Assembly: GCF_000429625.1 (NCBI RefSeq) | Contig: NZ_AUCF01000001.1 | Coordinates: 434,001 to 498,000, forward strand | From: Azospirillum halopraeferens DSM 3675 | GTDB lineage: Bacteria; Pseudomonadota; Alphaproteobacteria; Azospirillales; Azospirillaceae | Direction of reading: 5' to 3' | DNA length: 64,000 nucleotides | The notes under the pieces: model-generated | Told to the model about the DNA's origin: nothing | Seen by the model: only the letters and a program-made list of their open reading frames with translations | Databases searched by the model: none | Shown here: positions 37,314 to 46,695 of the stretch, piece by piece | How positions within the stretch are numbered: the first letter of the stretch is position 1 | Layout: each line of letters begins with the position of its first letter | Made by a program: the position numbers and the translations under genes

Positions 37314-38252
37314 TCAGAGGATGCCCTTCTCCTTGAAGAACCGCTCGGCACCGGGATGCAGGGGGACCGGGCTGGCGGCGGCGCCGGCGTCCAGCGTGAT
37401 CGCCCGGGCGGCGGCGTGGGCGGCGATCATCTGGTCCAGGTTCTCGAACAGGCCCTTGGTCATGGCATAGGCGGTGTCGTCGGACACGCCGGAGTGGGTG
37501 ACCAGGAAGTTGCGCACGGCGGCGGTCGGCACCGCCTCGCTCTGTCCCTGGTAGGTGCCGGCGGGAATCGCCTCCGCCACGTAGGCGGCGTCGCCGACCT
37601 TCTCCACCACGTCGGGCGGGATCGCCACGATGGAGATCGCGATGGCGTTGGACAGGTCCTTCACCGCGGCGACGCCGAGGCCGGCGGAGATCAGCGTGGC
37701 GTCGAGCTGGCGGTTCTTCATCAGATCGACCGATTCGGCAAACGGCAGGTACTCCACCTTCGCAAAATCGGCGTAGGTCAGCCCGGCCGCGCCGAACACG
37801 GCGCGCGCGTTCAGCTCCGTCCCCGACTTGGGCGCGCCGACCGACACCCGCTTGCCCTTCAGGTCGGCCAGGGAGGTGATGCCGCTCTCCCGCGAGGCGA
37901 CGACCTGGATGTAGTTGGGGTAGATGGCGCCGATGGTGCGCAGCTTGTCCAGCTTCTGCTTGAATCCGGCCTCCTCGTTCCCCTTCCACGCATCACCCAG
38001 CGAATCGCCGAGCGTGAAGGCGATCTCGCCGCGCCCGGCCTGGAGGAGGTTGAGGTTCTCCACCGACGCCTTGGTCGTCTGCACGGTGACCTTGGCGCCG
38101 GGAATCGCCTTGCCGTAGACCGTCGTCAGCGCCACACCCAGCGGGTAGTAGACGCCGCTGGTGCCGCCGGTCAGCACCGTGACGAACTCATCGGCGCGGG
38201 CCGGGACGGTGGCCGCCAGACACACCGCGACCGCTGCAAGGAAACGCTTCAT
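37314..38252 (-). CDS. TAXI-family TRAP solute-binding protein
   Basis: A 312-residue periplasmic binding protein with a signal peptide (MKRFLAAVAVCLAATVPARA) and a strong GGGAGG Shine-Dalgarno. FVTVLTGGTSGVYYPLGVAL and VQTTKASVENLNLLQAGRGE match the TAXI (TRAP-associated extracytoplasmic immunogenic) family; VASRESGITSLADLKGKRV and SVGAPKSGTELNAR are further markers. TAXI proteins often bind glutamate or other dicarboxylates; the substrate here is unknown. It is encoded first in the transporter operon. Confidence 0.92.
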   Translation of the reverse strand: MKRFLAAVAVCLAATVPARADEFVTVLTGGTSGVYYPLGVALTTVYGKAIPGAKVTVQTTKASVENLNLLQAGRGEIAFTLGDSLGDAWKGNEEAGFKQKLDKLRTIGAIYPNYIQVVASRESGITSLADLKGKRVSVGAPKSGTELNARAVFGAAGLTYADFAKVEYLPFAESVDLMKNRQLDATLISAGLGVAAVKDLSNAIAISIVAIPPDVVEKVGDAAYVAEAIPAGTYQGQSEAVPTAAVRNFLVTHSGVSDDTAYAMTKGLFENLDQMIAAHAAARAITLDAGAAASPVPLHPGAERFFKEKGIL

Positions 38253-38374
38253 CGCTTATCCTCCCTTCGGAACCTGTTGTTCGTGTTGCCAGCAGGTGTT
38301 GTTGCCAACGACTGTACCCTGCGCCGCAGCGGCGCGCCAGACTTCACCGCCCCCCGCCCTCCCGGAGCCCCCCG

Positions 38375-38443
38375 ATGCCGCCCCGCGCCTGGATACCGCT
38401 GGTCATCGCCTTCACCCTGGTCCTGCTCGCGGTGTTCGTGTAG
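38375..38443 (+). CDS. Possible 22-residue membrane micro-protein
   Basis: MPPRAWIPLVIAFTLVLLAV starts with basic residues and is one hydrophobic helix. GGAG lies 7 nt upstream of its ATG. It lies in the 280-bp gap between the TAXI gene and the acyltransferase gene. The pattern (ribosome site, single hydrophobic helix, high coding fit) is suggestive, but an ORF this short can arise by chance. Confidence 0.35.
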   Translation: MPPRAWIPLVIAFTLVLLAVFV

Positions 38444-38532
38444 GGCCGGCGAAGGCACGCCGTGCTGCCGCCTTGTCGCGCCGGGATCCTATCCTGTACG
38501 AAGGGCGGGTACCGAAACCACCGCCCGCCGCC

Positions 38533-39636
38533 ATGGACCGCCGCCAGCGTCTGGACAGCCTGACCGCACTGCGATTTTTCCTGGCGCTGGGCGTGTTCCT
38601 GTTCCACTATCGCTGGATCGAGGCGCACCGCTTCCCGGCGGGCGAGTCGGCGCTGATCAACGTGCTGAACCAGGGGCATTTCGGGGTCAGCGGCTTTTTC
38701 CTGCTGTCGGGCTTCATTCTCGCCTGGAATTACCACGGTGACGGCGCGCCGGTGGACCGGGCGGCCTTCTGGTGGCACCGGGTGGCCCGCATCTATCCGG
38801 TCTACCTGGCCGGTCTGGCGCTGCTGTTCGTCGCGGCGCTGGCGGGGGTGCCCGGCCTGTACGACGTGCGGGCGGGAAGCGGGGCGCTGGGCGACCTGCT
38901 GCTCAACCTCGTCATGGTGCAGGCGTGGCACGAACCCGCGGCCATGTCGTGGAACGGGGTGAACTGGACCCTGTCGGTGGAGGCGTTCTTCTATCTGCTG
39001 TTCCCCGTGCTGATCGGGGCGATGGGGCGCCTCGGTCCGGCCGGGCTGGTGGCGGTGGTGGCCGGGGCGGCCGCGCTGGGTGCCGGGCTCGACCTCCTGC
39101 ACCGCTACGCCCCCTTCAGCCCGCCCGGCGACCGCCTGTTCGCCTTGTCCCATGTGTTCCCGCCGGCCCGCCTGGCGGAGTTCGTGGCCGGAATCGCCGG
39201 CTGCCTGCTGGTCCTGCGGTGGCGGCCCGCCGTCGATGCGGTGGTGTGGCGCCGGGCGGCTCTGATCGTCGGGGCGGCGATCGTGGCGGTGCTGACGCTG
39301 CGGGTGTACGGCACGACGGGGCAGCGGGTGCTGCTGCTGCCCTTCCTGGCCCTGATCGTCGCCCTGGCCATCGCCGACCGGGCCGGCGCCCGCACCCACC
39401 CGGTTCCGGTGCGCCTGGGCGAATGGAGTTTCGCCCTCTACATCGTCCATCAGCCGGTGCTGCACGCCCTGGCGCCGATCACCGCGGCCCTGCCGTCGGC
39501 CGTCGCCCTGCCGCTGGCGCTGGCGGTGTCGCTGGGGGTTTCGGCGCTGGTCTATCACGGGATCGAGGTGCCCGCCCGGCGCCGGCTGCTGGCGCTTCGG
39601 CAGCGGCAGCCGCGACCGGTGCGGGCCCGCCCGTGA
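38533..39636 (+). CDS. Acyltransferase 3 family membrane protein
   Basis: A 367-residue, about ten-helix protein. The signature of the acyltransferase-3 family is present: LDSLTALRFFLALGVFLFHY (residues 7-26, catalytic His) and GHFGVSGFFLLSGFILAWNY. WNGVNWTLSVEAFFYLLFP (about 138-156) fits the catalytic periplasmic loop. It likely O-acylates a sugar of a surface polysaccharide or another membrane substrate. No sugar-transferase genes adjoin it. The ATG at 38533 is used because the upstream reading lacks a Shine-Dalgarno and reads through the gap. Confidence 0.85.
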   Translation: MDRRQRLDSLTALRFFLALGVFLFHYRWIEAHRFPAGESALINVLNQGHFGVSGFFLLSGFILAWNYHGDGAPVDRAAFWWHRVARIYPVYLAGLALLFVAALAGVPGLYDVRAGSGALGDLLLNLVMVQAWHEPAAMSWNGVNWTLSVEAFFYLLFPVLIGAMGRLGPAGLVAVVAGAAALGAGLDLLHRYAPFSPPGDRLFALSHVFPPARLAEFVAGIAGCLLVLRWRPAVDAVVWRRAALIVGAAIVAVLTLRVYGTTGQRVLLLPFLALIVALAIADRAGARTHPVPVRLGEWSFALYIVHQPVLHALAPITAALPSAVALPLALAVSLGVSALVYHGIEVPARRRLLALRQRQPRPVRARP

Positions 39637-39748
39637 CCGCCGGCGGCGCTTGGGCGACGGACGGTTGCCGACGCATCGGATCGTGCCACAATCCATTCGG
39701 CCCGGCACACCTGTTTTCCGGCACGGAGCAGCGAGAGGAGATACGCCC

Positions 39749-40084
39749 ATGGTTGAGAGCGGCCCCGGCATGGACCCGGACGTCCTGAGCACGGCGGCGG
39801 ATTGGCACGCCGCCGGCCGCAAGGTGGCGCTGGCCACCGTGGTGGCCACCTGGGGATCCTCGCCGCGACCGGCGGGCAGCCAACTGGCGGTGGACGACAC
39901 CGGCGCCATGGTGGGGTCCGTCTCCGGCGGCTGCATCGAGGGAACCGTCGTCCACGAGGCCCGCGCGGTCATGGAGGACGGGGAGCCGCGCCTGCTCACC
40001 TTCGGTGTCAGCAATGAACGGGCGTGGGAGGTGGGGCTCGCCTGTGGCGGCACCGTGCAGGTCTATGTGGAGGCCGTGGAATGA
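39749..40084 (+). CDS. XdhC/CoxI family protein, N-terminal half
   Basis: A 111-residue protein with GAGAGGAG before the ATG. ALATVVATWGSSPRPAGSQL and MVGSVSGGCIEGTVV match the XdhC_CoxI domain (PF02625), whose Cys in SGGCIEG binds molybdenum cofactor. It overlaps by ATGA the following gene, which carries the missing C-terminal Rossmann domain. Together the two equal one XdhC protein, split into separate chains. XdhC proteins insert sulfurated cofactor into xanthine-dehydrogenase-family enzymes; none is encoded nearby. Confidence 0.85.
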   Translation: MVESGPGMDPDVLSTAADWHAAGRKVALATVVATWGSSPRPAGSQLAVDDTGAMVGSVSGGCIEGTVVHEARAVMEDGEPRLLTFGVSNERAWEVGLACGGTVQVYVEAVE

Positions 40085-40794
40085 AGCGCCCCCTGCTCGA
40101 CCGCCTGCTGGCGGCCCGCGCCGCCCGCACCCCGGTGGCCATGGTCACCGACATGGGCACCGGCCAGCAGACCCTGGTGTTCCCAGACGCGGTGCACGGC
40201 GCCTTCGCCCCCGATGCGGAGCGGCTGGCGGCGGTGCGGACCATGCTGGCGGAGGACCGCAGCGGCCTGATCGGCGACGAGGACGAGGACGTGCGCCTGT
40301 TCGTCAACGTCTTCGCCCCGCCGTTGCGCCTGATCGTCGTGGGCGCGGTGCACATCGCGCAAAGCCTGGTCCCCATGGCGGGGCTGGCGGGTTTCGCGGT
40401 CACCGTGGTGGACCCGCGCTCCGCCTTCGCCACGCCGGAGCGCTTTCCCGGCGTGGCGCTGGTGCACGATTGGCCCGACGATGCGCTGGCGGCCCTCGCT
40501 CCCGATTCGCGCACGGCCGTGGTGACGCTGACCCATGATCCCAAGCTGGATGACCCGGCGCTGAAGACCGCCCTGCCCTCCGCCGCCTTTTACGTCGGCG
40601 CCCTGGGCAGCCGGCGCACCCACACCCTGCGGTGCGAACGGCTGCGCACCGATGGAGTGAATGACGAAGCGCTGGCCCGCCTGCACGCCCCGGTCGGCCT
40701 GCGCATCGGCGCCGTCACCGGGGCGGAGATCGCCGTCTCCATCCTGGCCGAGGTGATTGCAACCCGCCGGGGCACCGCGCCCGCCCGACCATAG
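40081..40794 (+). CDS. XdhC Rossmann-domain protein, C-terminal half
   Basis: A 237-residue protein starting MKRPLLDRLLAARAARTPV, matching the XdhC Rossmann domain (PF13478): LRLIVVGAVHIAQSLVPMAG (about 83-102), a VVDPRSAFATPERF strand and FYVGALGSRRTHTLR near 178-192. It complements the N-terminal XdhC half encoded immediately upstream (4-bp overlap). Pairs of this kind serve molybdenum hydroxylases such as CO or aldehyde dehydrogenases. No hydroxylase subunits appear in the window. Confidence 0.85.
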   Translation: MKRPLLDRLLAARAARTPVAMVTDMGTGQQTLVFPDAVHGAFAPDAERLAAVRTMLAEDRSGLIGDEDEDVRLFVNVFAPPLRLIVVGAVHIAQSLVPMAGLAGFAVTVVDPRSAFATPERFPGVALVHDWPDDALAALAPDSRTAVVTLTHDPKLDDPALKTALPSAAFYVGALGSRRTHTLRCERLRTDGVNDEALARLHAPVGLRIGAVTGAEIAVSILAEVIATRRGTAPARP

Positions 40795-40866
40795 AAGGCG
40801 GGGCCGGCATACATATGCGCGCAATCCGCGCTGGACGCGGCCAGCAAGGTTGTGGATAGTGGGGGC

Positions 40867-41988
40867 ATGGCACAACCGCGCCGCCCCCTGTCCGACGCCG
40901 AACGCCTGGATTGGCTCCGCCTGATCCGGACCGAGAACGTCGGCCCCATCACCTTCCACCGGTTGCTGGAGCAATACGGCACCGCCGCGGCTGCGCTGCG
41001 GGTCCTGCCCGATCTGGCGCGGCGCGGCGGCCGGGCCAAGCCGCTGCACATCGCGTCGCGGGCGGAGGCGGAGCGTGAGCTGGCAGCCAATGCCGGCGTC
41101 GGCGCCCGCCTGCTGTGCGCGTGCGAGCCGGATTATCCGGAACCGCTGGCGGCGGTGGACGACGCCCCGCCCGTCATCTCGGTGATGGGGCACACCCATC
41201 TGTTGCGGCGGCGCTGCGTCGCCATGGTGGGTGCGCGCAACGCGTCGCTCAACGGTCGGACCTTCGCCGAGTCCCTGGCCCGCGACCTCGGTCGGGCGGG
41301 GCTGGTGGTGGTGTCCGGCCTTGCCCGCGGCATCGATACGGCCGCCCATCGCGGCGCCCTGGACAGCGGCACCGTTGCCGTGGTTGCCGGCGGCATCGAC
41401 GTGGTCTACCCCGAGGAGAACCGGGCGCTCCAGGACGCCATCGCGGAGCGCGGCGCGGTGGTGGCGGAAAGCGCCATCGGCACGACGCCGCAGGCCCGCC
41501 ACTTCCCGCGGCGCAACCGGCTGATCTCCGGCCTGTCACTGGGTGTGCTGGTGGTGGAGGCGGCGCCCCGGTCCGGCTCCCTGATCACGGCGCGCATGGC
41601 CCTGGAACAGGGGCGCGAGGTGTTCGCGGTGCCGGGATCGCCGCGCGACCCGCGCTGCCGGGGGACGAACAACCTGATCCGCCAGGGCGCCACGCTGGTG
41701 GAGTCGGCCGACGACGTCCTGCGCACCCTCGCAAGCCTGCGGCCGCCGGCCCTGGAGGAGCGCCGGCGCGACCTGTTCGATATCCCGGTACCCGCCGTTC
41801 CCGACGAATCGGAACTGGATCGGGCCCGCCGCGTGGTGCTCGAAAACCTCTCCCCGTCCGCCGTCGGCATTGACGAACTGGTCCGCGGGTGCCAATTGTC
41901 ACCACCCGTGGTGTTGACCGTCGTGCTGGAGCTGGAGCTGGCTGGCCGCGTGCAGCGCCAACCGGGCAACCAGATCAACCTGATCTGA
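40867..41988 (+). CDS. dprA: DNA-processing protein DprA
   Basis: A 373-residue DprA/Smf protein that loads RecA on incoming single-stranded DNA in natural transformation. The Rossmann-like core is clear: CVAMVGARNASLNGRTFAE (about 118-136), LVVVSGLARGIDTAAHRGAL (about 148-167), a VVYPEEN and PQARHFPRRNRLISGLSLGV segment, then EAAPRSGSLITARMALEQGR. The C-terminal winged-helix (DprA_WH) follows at about 315-370. It lies 46 bp before topA, a common pairing in alphaproteobacteria. Natural competence is not implied by this gene alone. Confidence 0.95.
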   Translation: MAQPRRPLSDAERLDWLRLIRTENVGPITFHRLLEQYGTAAAALRVLPDLARRGGRAKPLHIASRAEAERELAANAGVGARLLCACEPDYPEPLAAVDDAPPVISVMGHTHLLRRRCVAMVGARNASLNGRTFAESLARDLGRAGLVVVSGLARGIDTAAHRGALDSGTVAVVAGGIDVVYPEENRALQDAIAERGAVVAESAIGTTPQARHFPRRNRLISGLSLGVLVVEAAPRSGSLITARMALEQGREVFAVPGSPRDPRCRGTNNLIRQGATLVESADDVLRTLASLRPPALEERRRDLFDIPVPAVPDESELDRARRVVLENLSPSAVGIDELVRGCQLSPPVVLTVVLELELAGRVQRQPGNQINLI

Positions 41989-42034
41989 GCCGGGATTTTC
42001 CGGGGTTCGGCCGCAGACGAAGGGCGAGGGTCAC

Positions 42035-44800
42035 TTGCCGGGCAGCAACGTCGTTATCGTGGAATCGCCGGCCAAGGCGAAGACCATCAACAAATACCTG
42101 GGGTCCGACTATACGGTCGTGGCCAGCTTCGGGCACGTGCGCGACCTTCCGGCGCGCGACGGCTCGGTGCGGCCGGACGAGGACTTCGCGATGGAATGGG
42201 AGCTGGGGGAGCGCTCCCGCCGCCACATCGACGAGATCGCCAAGGCCGTGCGCGGCGCCAAGCGCGTCTATCTCGCCACCGACCCGGATCGCGAGGGAGA
42301 GGCCATCGCCTGGCACCTGACCGAGGTGCTGCGGGACAAGAAGCTGCTGGACAAGGTCGACGTCCAGCGAATCACCTTCAACGAGATCACCAAAAGTGCG
42401 GTGCAGGCGGCCATCGAGAGCCCCCGCGCGGTCAGCCGGGAGCTGGTGGACGCCTACCTGGCGCGGCGCGCGCTGGACTATCTGGTGGGCTTCACCCTGT
42501 CGCCGGTGCTGTGGCGCAAGCTGCCGGGCTCGCGCTCGGCCGGCCGGGTGCAGTCGGTGGCGCTGCGCCTGGTGTGCGAACGCGAGGCGGAGATCGAGGT
42601 TTTCCGCCCGCGGGAGTACTGGTCGATCGAGGCGCTGTTCGCTACCGCGGCCGGCGCCACGTTCTCCGCCCACCTCACGCAGCTTGACGGCAAGCGCCTG
42701 GACCGGCTGGGGATTCCCGACCGGGAAACGGCGGAGGCCGCGGTCGCCCGCATCCGCACGCAGCCCTTCACGGTCGCGTCGGTGGAACGCCGGCAGGTGC
42801 GGCGCAACCCCTACCCGCCCTTCACCACCTCCACCCTGCAGCAGGAGGCGTCGCGCAAGCTCGGATTCGGCGCCACCCGCACCATGCGGGTCGCCCAGCG
42901 GCTCTACGAGGGCGTCGACATCGGCGGCGAGACGGTCGGTCTCATCACCTACATGCGAACGGATGGCGTCTCGTTGTCGCAGGAGGCGATCACCGCGTCG
43001 CGCGGGCTGATCGGCTCCCTGTGGGGCGACCGCTACGTGCCGGAGGCGCCGCGCATCTACAAGACCGCCGCCAAGAACGCCCAGGAGGCGCACGAGGCGA
43101 TCCGCCCCACCGACCTGTACCGCAAGCCGGAGAGCGTCGCCGCCTATCTGGAGAGCGACGAGCTGCGCCTCTACGAACTGGTCTGGAAGCGCACCGTCGC
43201 CAGCCAGATGGAGAGCGCGGTGCTCGACCAGGTGGCGGTCGACCTGGCGTCGCCGTCGCGCGACGTGGTGCTGCGCGCCACCGGCTCCATCGTCGTCTTC
43301 GACGGCTACATGCGCGTCTACCAGGAGCAGGACGAGGACGCCGCCGGCCCCGCCGACGACCAGGACCGCCGCCTGCCGGCCATGGCCGAGGGCGACGGCG
43401 TGGAGCAGCGGGAGGTCACCCCGACCCAGCATTTCACCCAGCCGCCGCCCCGCTACACCGAGGCGAGCCTGGTGAAGAAACTGGAGGAGCTGGGAATCGG
43501 CCGCCCCTCCACCTACGCCTCCATCCTGCAGGTTCTGCAGGAGCGCGACTACGTCCGTCTCGACAAGCGCCGCTTCGTACCGGAAGACCGCGGCCGTCTG
43601 GTCACCGCCTTCCTGAAGAATTTCTTCAACCGGTACGTCGAGTACAATTTCACCGCCGATCTGGAAAACCAGCTCGACGACATCTCCGGCGGCGCCATCG
43701 ACTGGAAGACGGTGCTGCGCGAGTTCTGGCAGGCCTTCATCCAGGCGGTGACGGGAACCAAGGACCTGACCATCACCCAGGTGCTGACCACCCTGGACGA
43801 GGAACTGGGCGCCCACTTCTTCCCCGGAGAAACCGCCGAGGACGCCGCCCGGGCCCGCGTCTGCCCCAAGTGCCAGCAGGGGCGGCTGGGTCTGAAGCTG
43901 GGCAAGATGGGTGCCTTCATCGGCTGCTCCAACTATCCGGAATGCCGGTACACCCGGCCGCTCGCTGTGGCCGGTGAGGACGCGCCGGAGGCGTTGGACG
44001 GCCCCCGCGACCTGGGGGATGATCCGGAGACCGGCCTGCCCGTCAGCGTGCGGCGCGGCCCCTACGGTGCCTATGTCCAGCTCGGCCCGCCCCGCGGCTC
44101 CGAGGAGGCGCCGCCGCCGGCCCCCGCCGCCGGGGAAAAGCCGAAGAAGGGCAAGAAGGCCAAGGACGACACGCCCAAGCCCAAGCGGGTGTCGCTGCCC
44201 AAGTCCCTGGCACCGGCCGAGGTCGACCTGGACACCGCGCTGCGCCTGCTGGCGCTGCCGCGCGCCGTCGGGCCGCATCCCGAAACCGGCCAGGAGATCC
44301 AGGCGGGCATCGGCCGCTTCGGCCCCTACCTGAAGCACGGCACCGTCTACAAGTCGCTGCCGCCCGATGACGACGTGCTGACCATCGGCCTGAACCGCGC
44401 CGTGGTGCTGCTGGGCGAGGCCGCGAAGAAGGCCGCCGCCACGCCCGGCCGGGTGCTGGGCGACCACCCGAAGACGGGCAAGCCGGTCAGCGTCGGGGCC
44501 GGCCGCTTCGGCCCCTATGTCAAGCACGGCTCCCTCTACGCCTCCATCCCCAAGGGGACCGATCCCGAATCGGTGACGCTGGAACAGGGGCTGGAGTTGC
44601 TGGAGGCCAAGGCTGCCAAGGACGCCGCCAAGAAGGGCAAGGCCGCCCCCGCGGCCGCCGAAGACGACGCCCCGGCCGAGACGGCTGCGAAGCCGAAGGC
44701 GACAAAACCGAAAGCGGCCAAGCCGAAAGCCAAAAAGTCTGAAAAGACGGCCGACGCCGGTGACGAGCCGGCCACGCCCAAGCGGAAGGTGGGAACCTGA
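42035..44800 (+). CDS. topA: DNA topoisomerase I (type IA)
   Basis: A 921-residue enzyme relaxing negative supercoils. The TTG at 42035 starts a product with NVVIVESPAKAKTINKYLG (TOPRIM), acidic DPDREGEAIAWHL (TOPRIM metal site) and the catalytic tyrosine in GLITYMRTDGVSL near residue 310. One four-Cys zinc motif is present, CPKCQQGRLG then CSNYPECRY near 611-646, followed by Topo_C repeats with GRFGPYLKHGTVY-type segments and a Lys/Ala-rich tail (about 865-921) that likely binds DNA. Usual alphaproteobacterial layout. It probably forms a unit with dprA. Confidence 0.96.
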   Translation: MPGSNVVIVESPAKAKTINKYLGSDYTVVASFGHVRDLPARDGSVRPDEDFAMEWELGERSRRHIDEIAKAVRGAKRVYLATDPDREGEAIAWHLTEVLRDKKLLDKVDVQRITFNEITKSAVQAAIESPRAVSRELVDAYLARRALDYLVGFTLSPVLWRKLPGSRSAGRVQSVALRLVCEREAEIEVFRPREYWSIEALFATAAGATFSAHLTQLDGKRLDRLGIPDRETAEAAVARIRTQPFTVASVERRQVRRNPYPPFTTSTLQQEASRKLGFGATRTMRVAQRLYEGVDIGGETVGLITYMRTDGVSLSQEAITASRGLIGSLWGDRYVPEAPRIYKTAAKNAQEAHEAIRPTDLYRKPESVAAYLESDELRLYELVWKRTVASQMESAVLDQVAVDLASPSRDVVLRATGSIVVFDGYMRVYQEQDEDAAGPADDQDRRLPAMAEGDGVEQREVTPTQHFTQPPPRYTEASLVKKLEELGIGRPSTYASILQVLQERDYVRLDKRRFVPEDRGRLVTAFLKNFFNRYVEYNFTADLENQLDDISGGAIDWKTVLREFWQAFIQAVTGTKDLTITQVLTTLDEELGAHFFPGETAEDAARARVCPKCQQGRLGLKLGKMGAFIGCSNYPECRYTRPLAVAGEDAPEALDGPRDLGDDPETGLPVSVRRGPYGAYVQLGPPRGSEEAPPPAPAAGEKPKKGKKAKDDTPKPKRVSLPKSLAPAEVDLDTALRLLALPRAVGPHPETGQEIQAGIGRFGPYLKHGTVYKSLPPDDDVLTIGLNRAVVLLGEAAKKAAATPGRVLGDHPKTGKPVSVGAGRFGPYVKHGSLYASIPKGTDPESVTLEQGLELLEAKAAKDAAKKGKAAPAAAEDDAPAETAAKPKATKPKAAKPKAKKSEKTADAGDEPATPKRKVGT

Positions 44801-44808
44801 TCCTGCCG

Positions 44809-44834
44809 CGGGGGAGGACGTTGTGCCTCCCCCG
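44809..44834 (+). terminator. Hairpin after topA
   Basis: CGGGGGAGG and CCTCCCCCG, 9 bp with an 8-nt loop, directly after the topA stop and between convergent genes. No T run. Confidence 0.55.
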
Positions 44835-44894
44835 TCGCGTATGGGGGCGATGAGCGGGGCGACGCGACCACGTTCCCCCGGTCCCTCGATGCGA

Positions 44895-46598
44895 TCACCC
44901 CGTCCGGGCCACCGCCTCGCGCGGGCCGTCCCGTGTCCCCGCGTCGTCCACGATCATCTCCACGGCGCGCGCCGCGGCGTCCATGAACGGCGCCAGCGCC
45001 AGGTCGGCGCCGTGGCGCAGCACCTGCTTGCGGTCGCGGGCGTCGTGGCAGGTCAGCGCGATCCGCCCGCGGAAGCCCGCGTCGCGCAGCCCGTGCACCA
45101 GGGCGACCCGCGGGTCGGCGTTGGACAGCACGCCCGGCGCCGGGGGGATTGCCACCACCACCCATGACGCGTGGGTCAGAGGCAGGGCGGCGAGGAAGTC
45201 GGGGTCGCCGGCGTCGCCGTAGAGCCCCGGCTGACCGCGCAGCTTCCACCGCCGCAGCGCTTCCGGGTCGAAGTCGATGCCCAGCACCGTCACGCCGCGG
45301 GCAAGCAGGCCCTTGGCGATCTCCCGGCCATAGCGGCCGAGACCGAACAGCACCACCTCGTACCGGTCGCCCAGCACCCCCTCCTCCGCTTCCTCCTCCC
45401 GGTGCGGGTTGGTCCGCTCGAACGGGGACAGGAAGCGTTCGACCATGGCGTACAGCTCGTGGGAGTAGACGATCATGTATGTGGACAGCGTGATGGTCAC
45501 CATGCCCACCAGGGTCACCAGCCCCACCGCCTCGCCGCCGACGTGCCCGAGCGCCACGCCCATGGCGATGAAGATCAGCGAGAATTCGCTGATCTGCGCC
45601 ACGGTCAGGCCGGCCAGGAAGCCGGTGCGCTTGCGGTAGCCCATGTAGCCCATGATCGCCAGGACGATCAGCGGGTTGCCGATCAGCACGAAGGCCGAGA
45701 GGATCATCGCCGACGGCACCTGGGCACCGAGATGCTCCAGGTCCAGGCGCACGCCCAGTCCGATAAAGAAGAACAGCAGCAGGAAGTCGCGCAGGCTGGT
45801 CAGGCGCGAGGCCACCGCCTCGCGGTAAGAGGAGGAGGCAAGCGAGACACCGGCCAGCAGGCCGCCCAGTTCCTTGCCGAAGCCCATCCAGTCGCCCAGC
45901 GCCGCCAGGGCGACCGCCCAGCCGATGGCGAAAGTGACCAGCAGTTCCGGAACGCGGGCCAGCCGGCGCAGCAGCGGTTCGGCGACGTAGCGGATGAACA
46001 GCCCGACGCCCGCCAGCATGACCACGCCGCCGGCCAGCACGCCGGCTACCCCCCAACTGCCGTCGCCGCTCTCCGCGCCGATGCCGACGGCGGACAGCGC
46101 CACCATGGCGACGACCACGGCAATGTCCTGGACGATCAGGAAGCCCAGCGCGATGCGCCCGTGCAGGGAATCGATCTCGCGCTTGTCCGACAACAGCTTG
46201 ACCACGATGATCGTGCTGGAGAACGTCAGGGCCACGGCCACATACAGGCTGGCCACCGGGTCGAGGCCGAGCATGAGACACAACGCGAAGCCGAAGGCGG
46301 ACGTGAACAGCACCTGCCCCACCCCGGTCGCCACGGCGACGGCGCCCAGACTGGTGACGAGCTGGATGTCCAGCTTGAGCCCGACGAGAAAGAGCAGCAC
46401 GGCGATGCCGATCTCGGCCAACAGCTCCACATGGTCGAGCGACTGGACCATGCCCAGCACATCGGGTCCGGCGACGATGCCGACGGCCAGGAAGCTGACG
46501 ATCAGCGGCTGGCGCAGAAACATGCCGATCAGGCCGATGACGCAGGCCAGGACCAGCAGGGCCGCCACCTCATCGAACATCGAATGAAACTCGAACAT
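44895..46598 (-). CDS. Kef-type cation:proton antiporter with NAD-binding domain (YbaL-like)
   Basis: A 567-residue protein: 12 membrane helices of the CPA2 family (LLVLACVIGLIGMFLRQPL at the start, SASSSYREAV-like LASSSYREAVASR near the antiporter core, SEFSLIFIAMGVALGH) and a C-terminal RCK/TrkA-N domain with YEVVLFGLGRYGREIAKGLL (about 435-454). Such proteins exchange K+ or Na+ for H+ and can be gated by nucleotides or glutathione conjugates. A GGGGAGAAGGG Shine-Dalgarno precedes the ATG at 46598. It is divergent from rnr, 97 bp apart. Confidence 0.88.
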   Translation of the reverse strand: MFEFHSMFDEVAALLVLACVIGLIGMFLRQPLIVSFLAVGIVAGPDVLGMVQSLDHVELLAEIGIAVLLFLVGLKLDIQLVTSLGAVAVATGVGQVLFTSAFGFALCLMLGLDPVASLYVAVALTFSSTIIVVKLLSDKREIDSLHGRIALGFLIVQDIAVVVAMVALSAVGIGAESGDGSWGVAGVLAGGVVMLAGVGLFIRYVAEPLLRRLARVPELLVTFAIGWAVALAALGDWMGFGKELGGLLAGVSLASSSYREAVASRLTSLRDFLLLFFFIGLGVRLDLEHLGAQVPSAMILSAFVLIGNPLIVLAIMGYMGYRKRTGFLAGLTVAQISEFSLIFIAMGVALGHVGGEAVGLVTLVGMVTITLSTYMIVYSHELYAMVERFLSPFERTNPHREEEAEEGVLGDRYEVVLFGLGRYGREIAKGLLARGVTVLGIDFDPEALRRWKLRGQPGLYGDAGDPDFLAALPLTHASWVVVAIPPAPGVLSNADPRVALVHGLRDAGFRGRIALTCHDARDRKQVLRHGADLALAPFMDAAARAVEMIVDDAGTRDGPREAVARTG

Positions 46599-46695
46599 CC
46601 CTTCTCCCCGGGGGGCGCCCGCACCCCTGCCGACCGCGACCGCCGGTCCGCGCGCAACCCGTTGCACGCGCGCCCATACTGCCACACGATGTCCC

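Noticed and set aside
41975..44527. Very long open frame antisense to topA
   Set aside because: Its protein has the His/Gly/Arg/Val-rich composition expected of the reverse strand of a GC-rich gene, and topA on the other strand is beyond doubt.
40867..44800. dprA-topA as part of a defence island
   Set aside because: This pairing is ordinary housekeeping in alphaproteobacteria, with no restriction or nuclease genes alongside.
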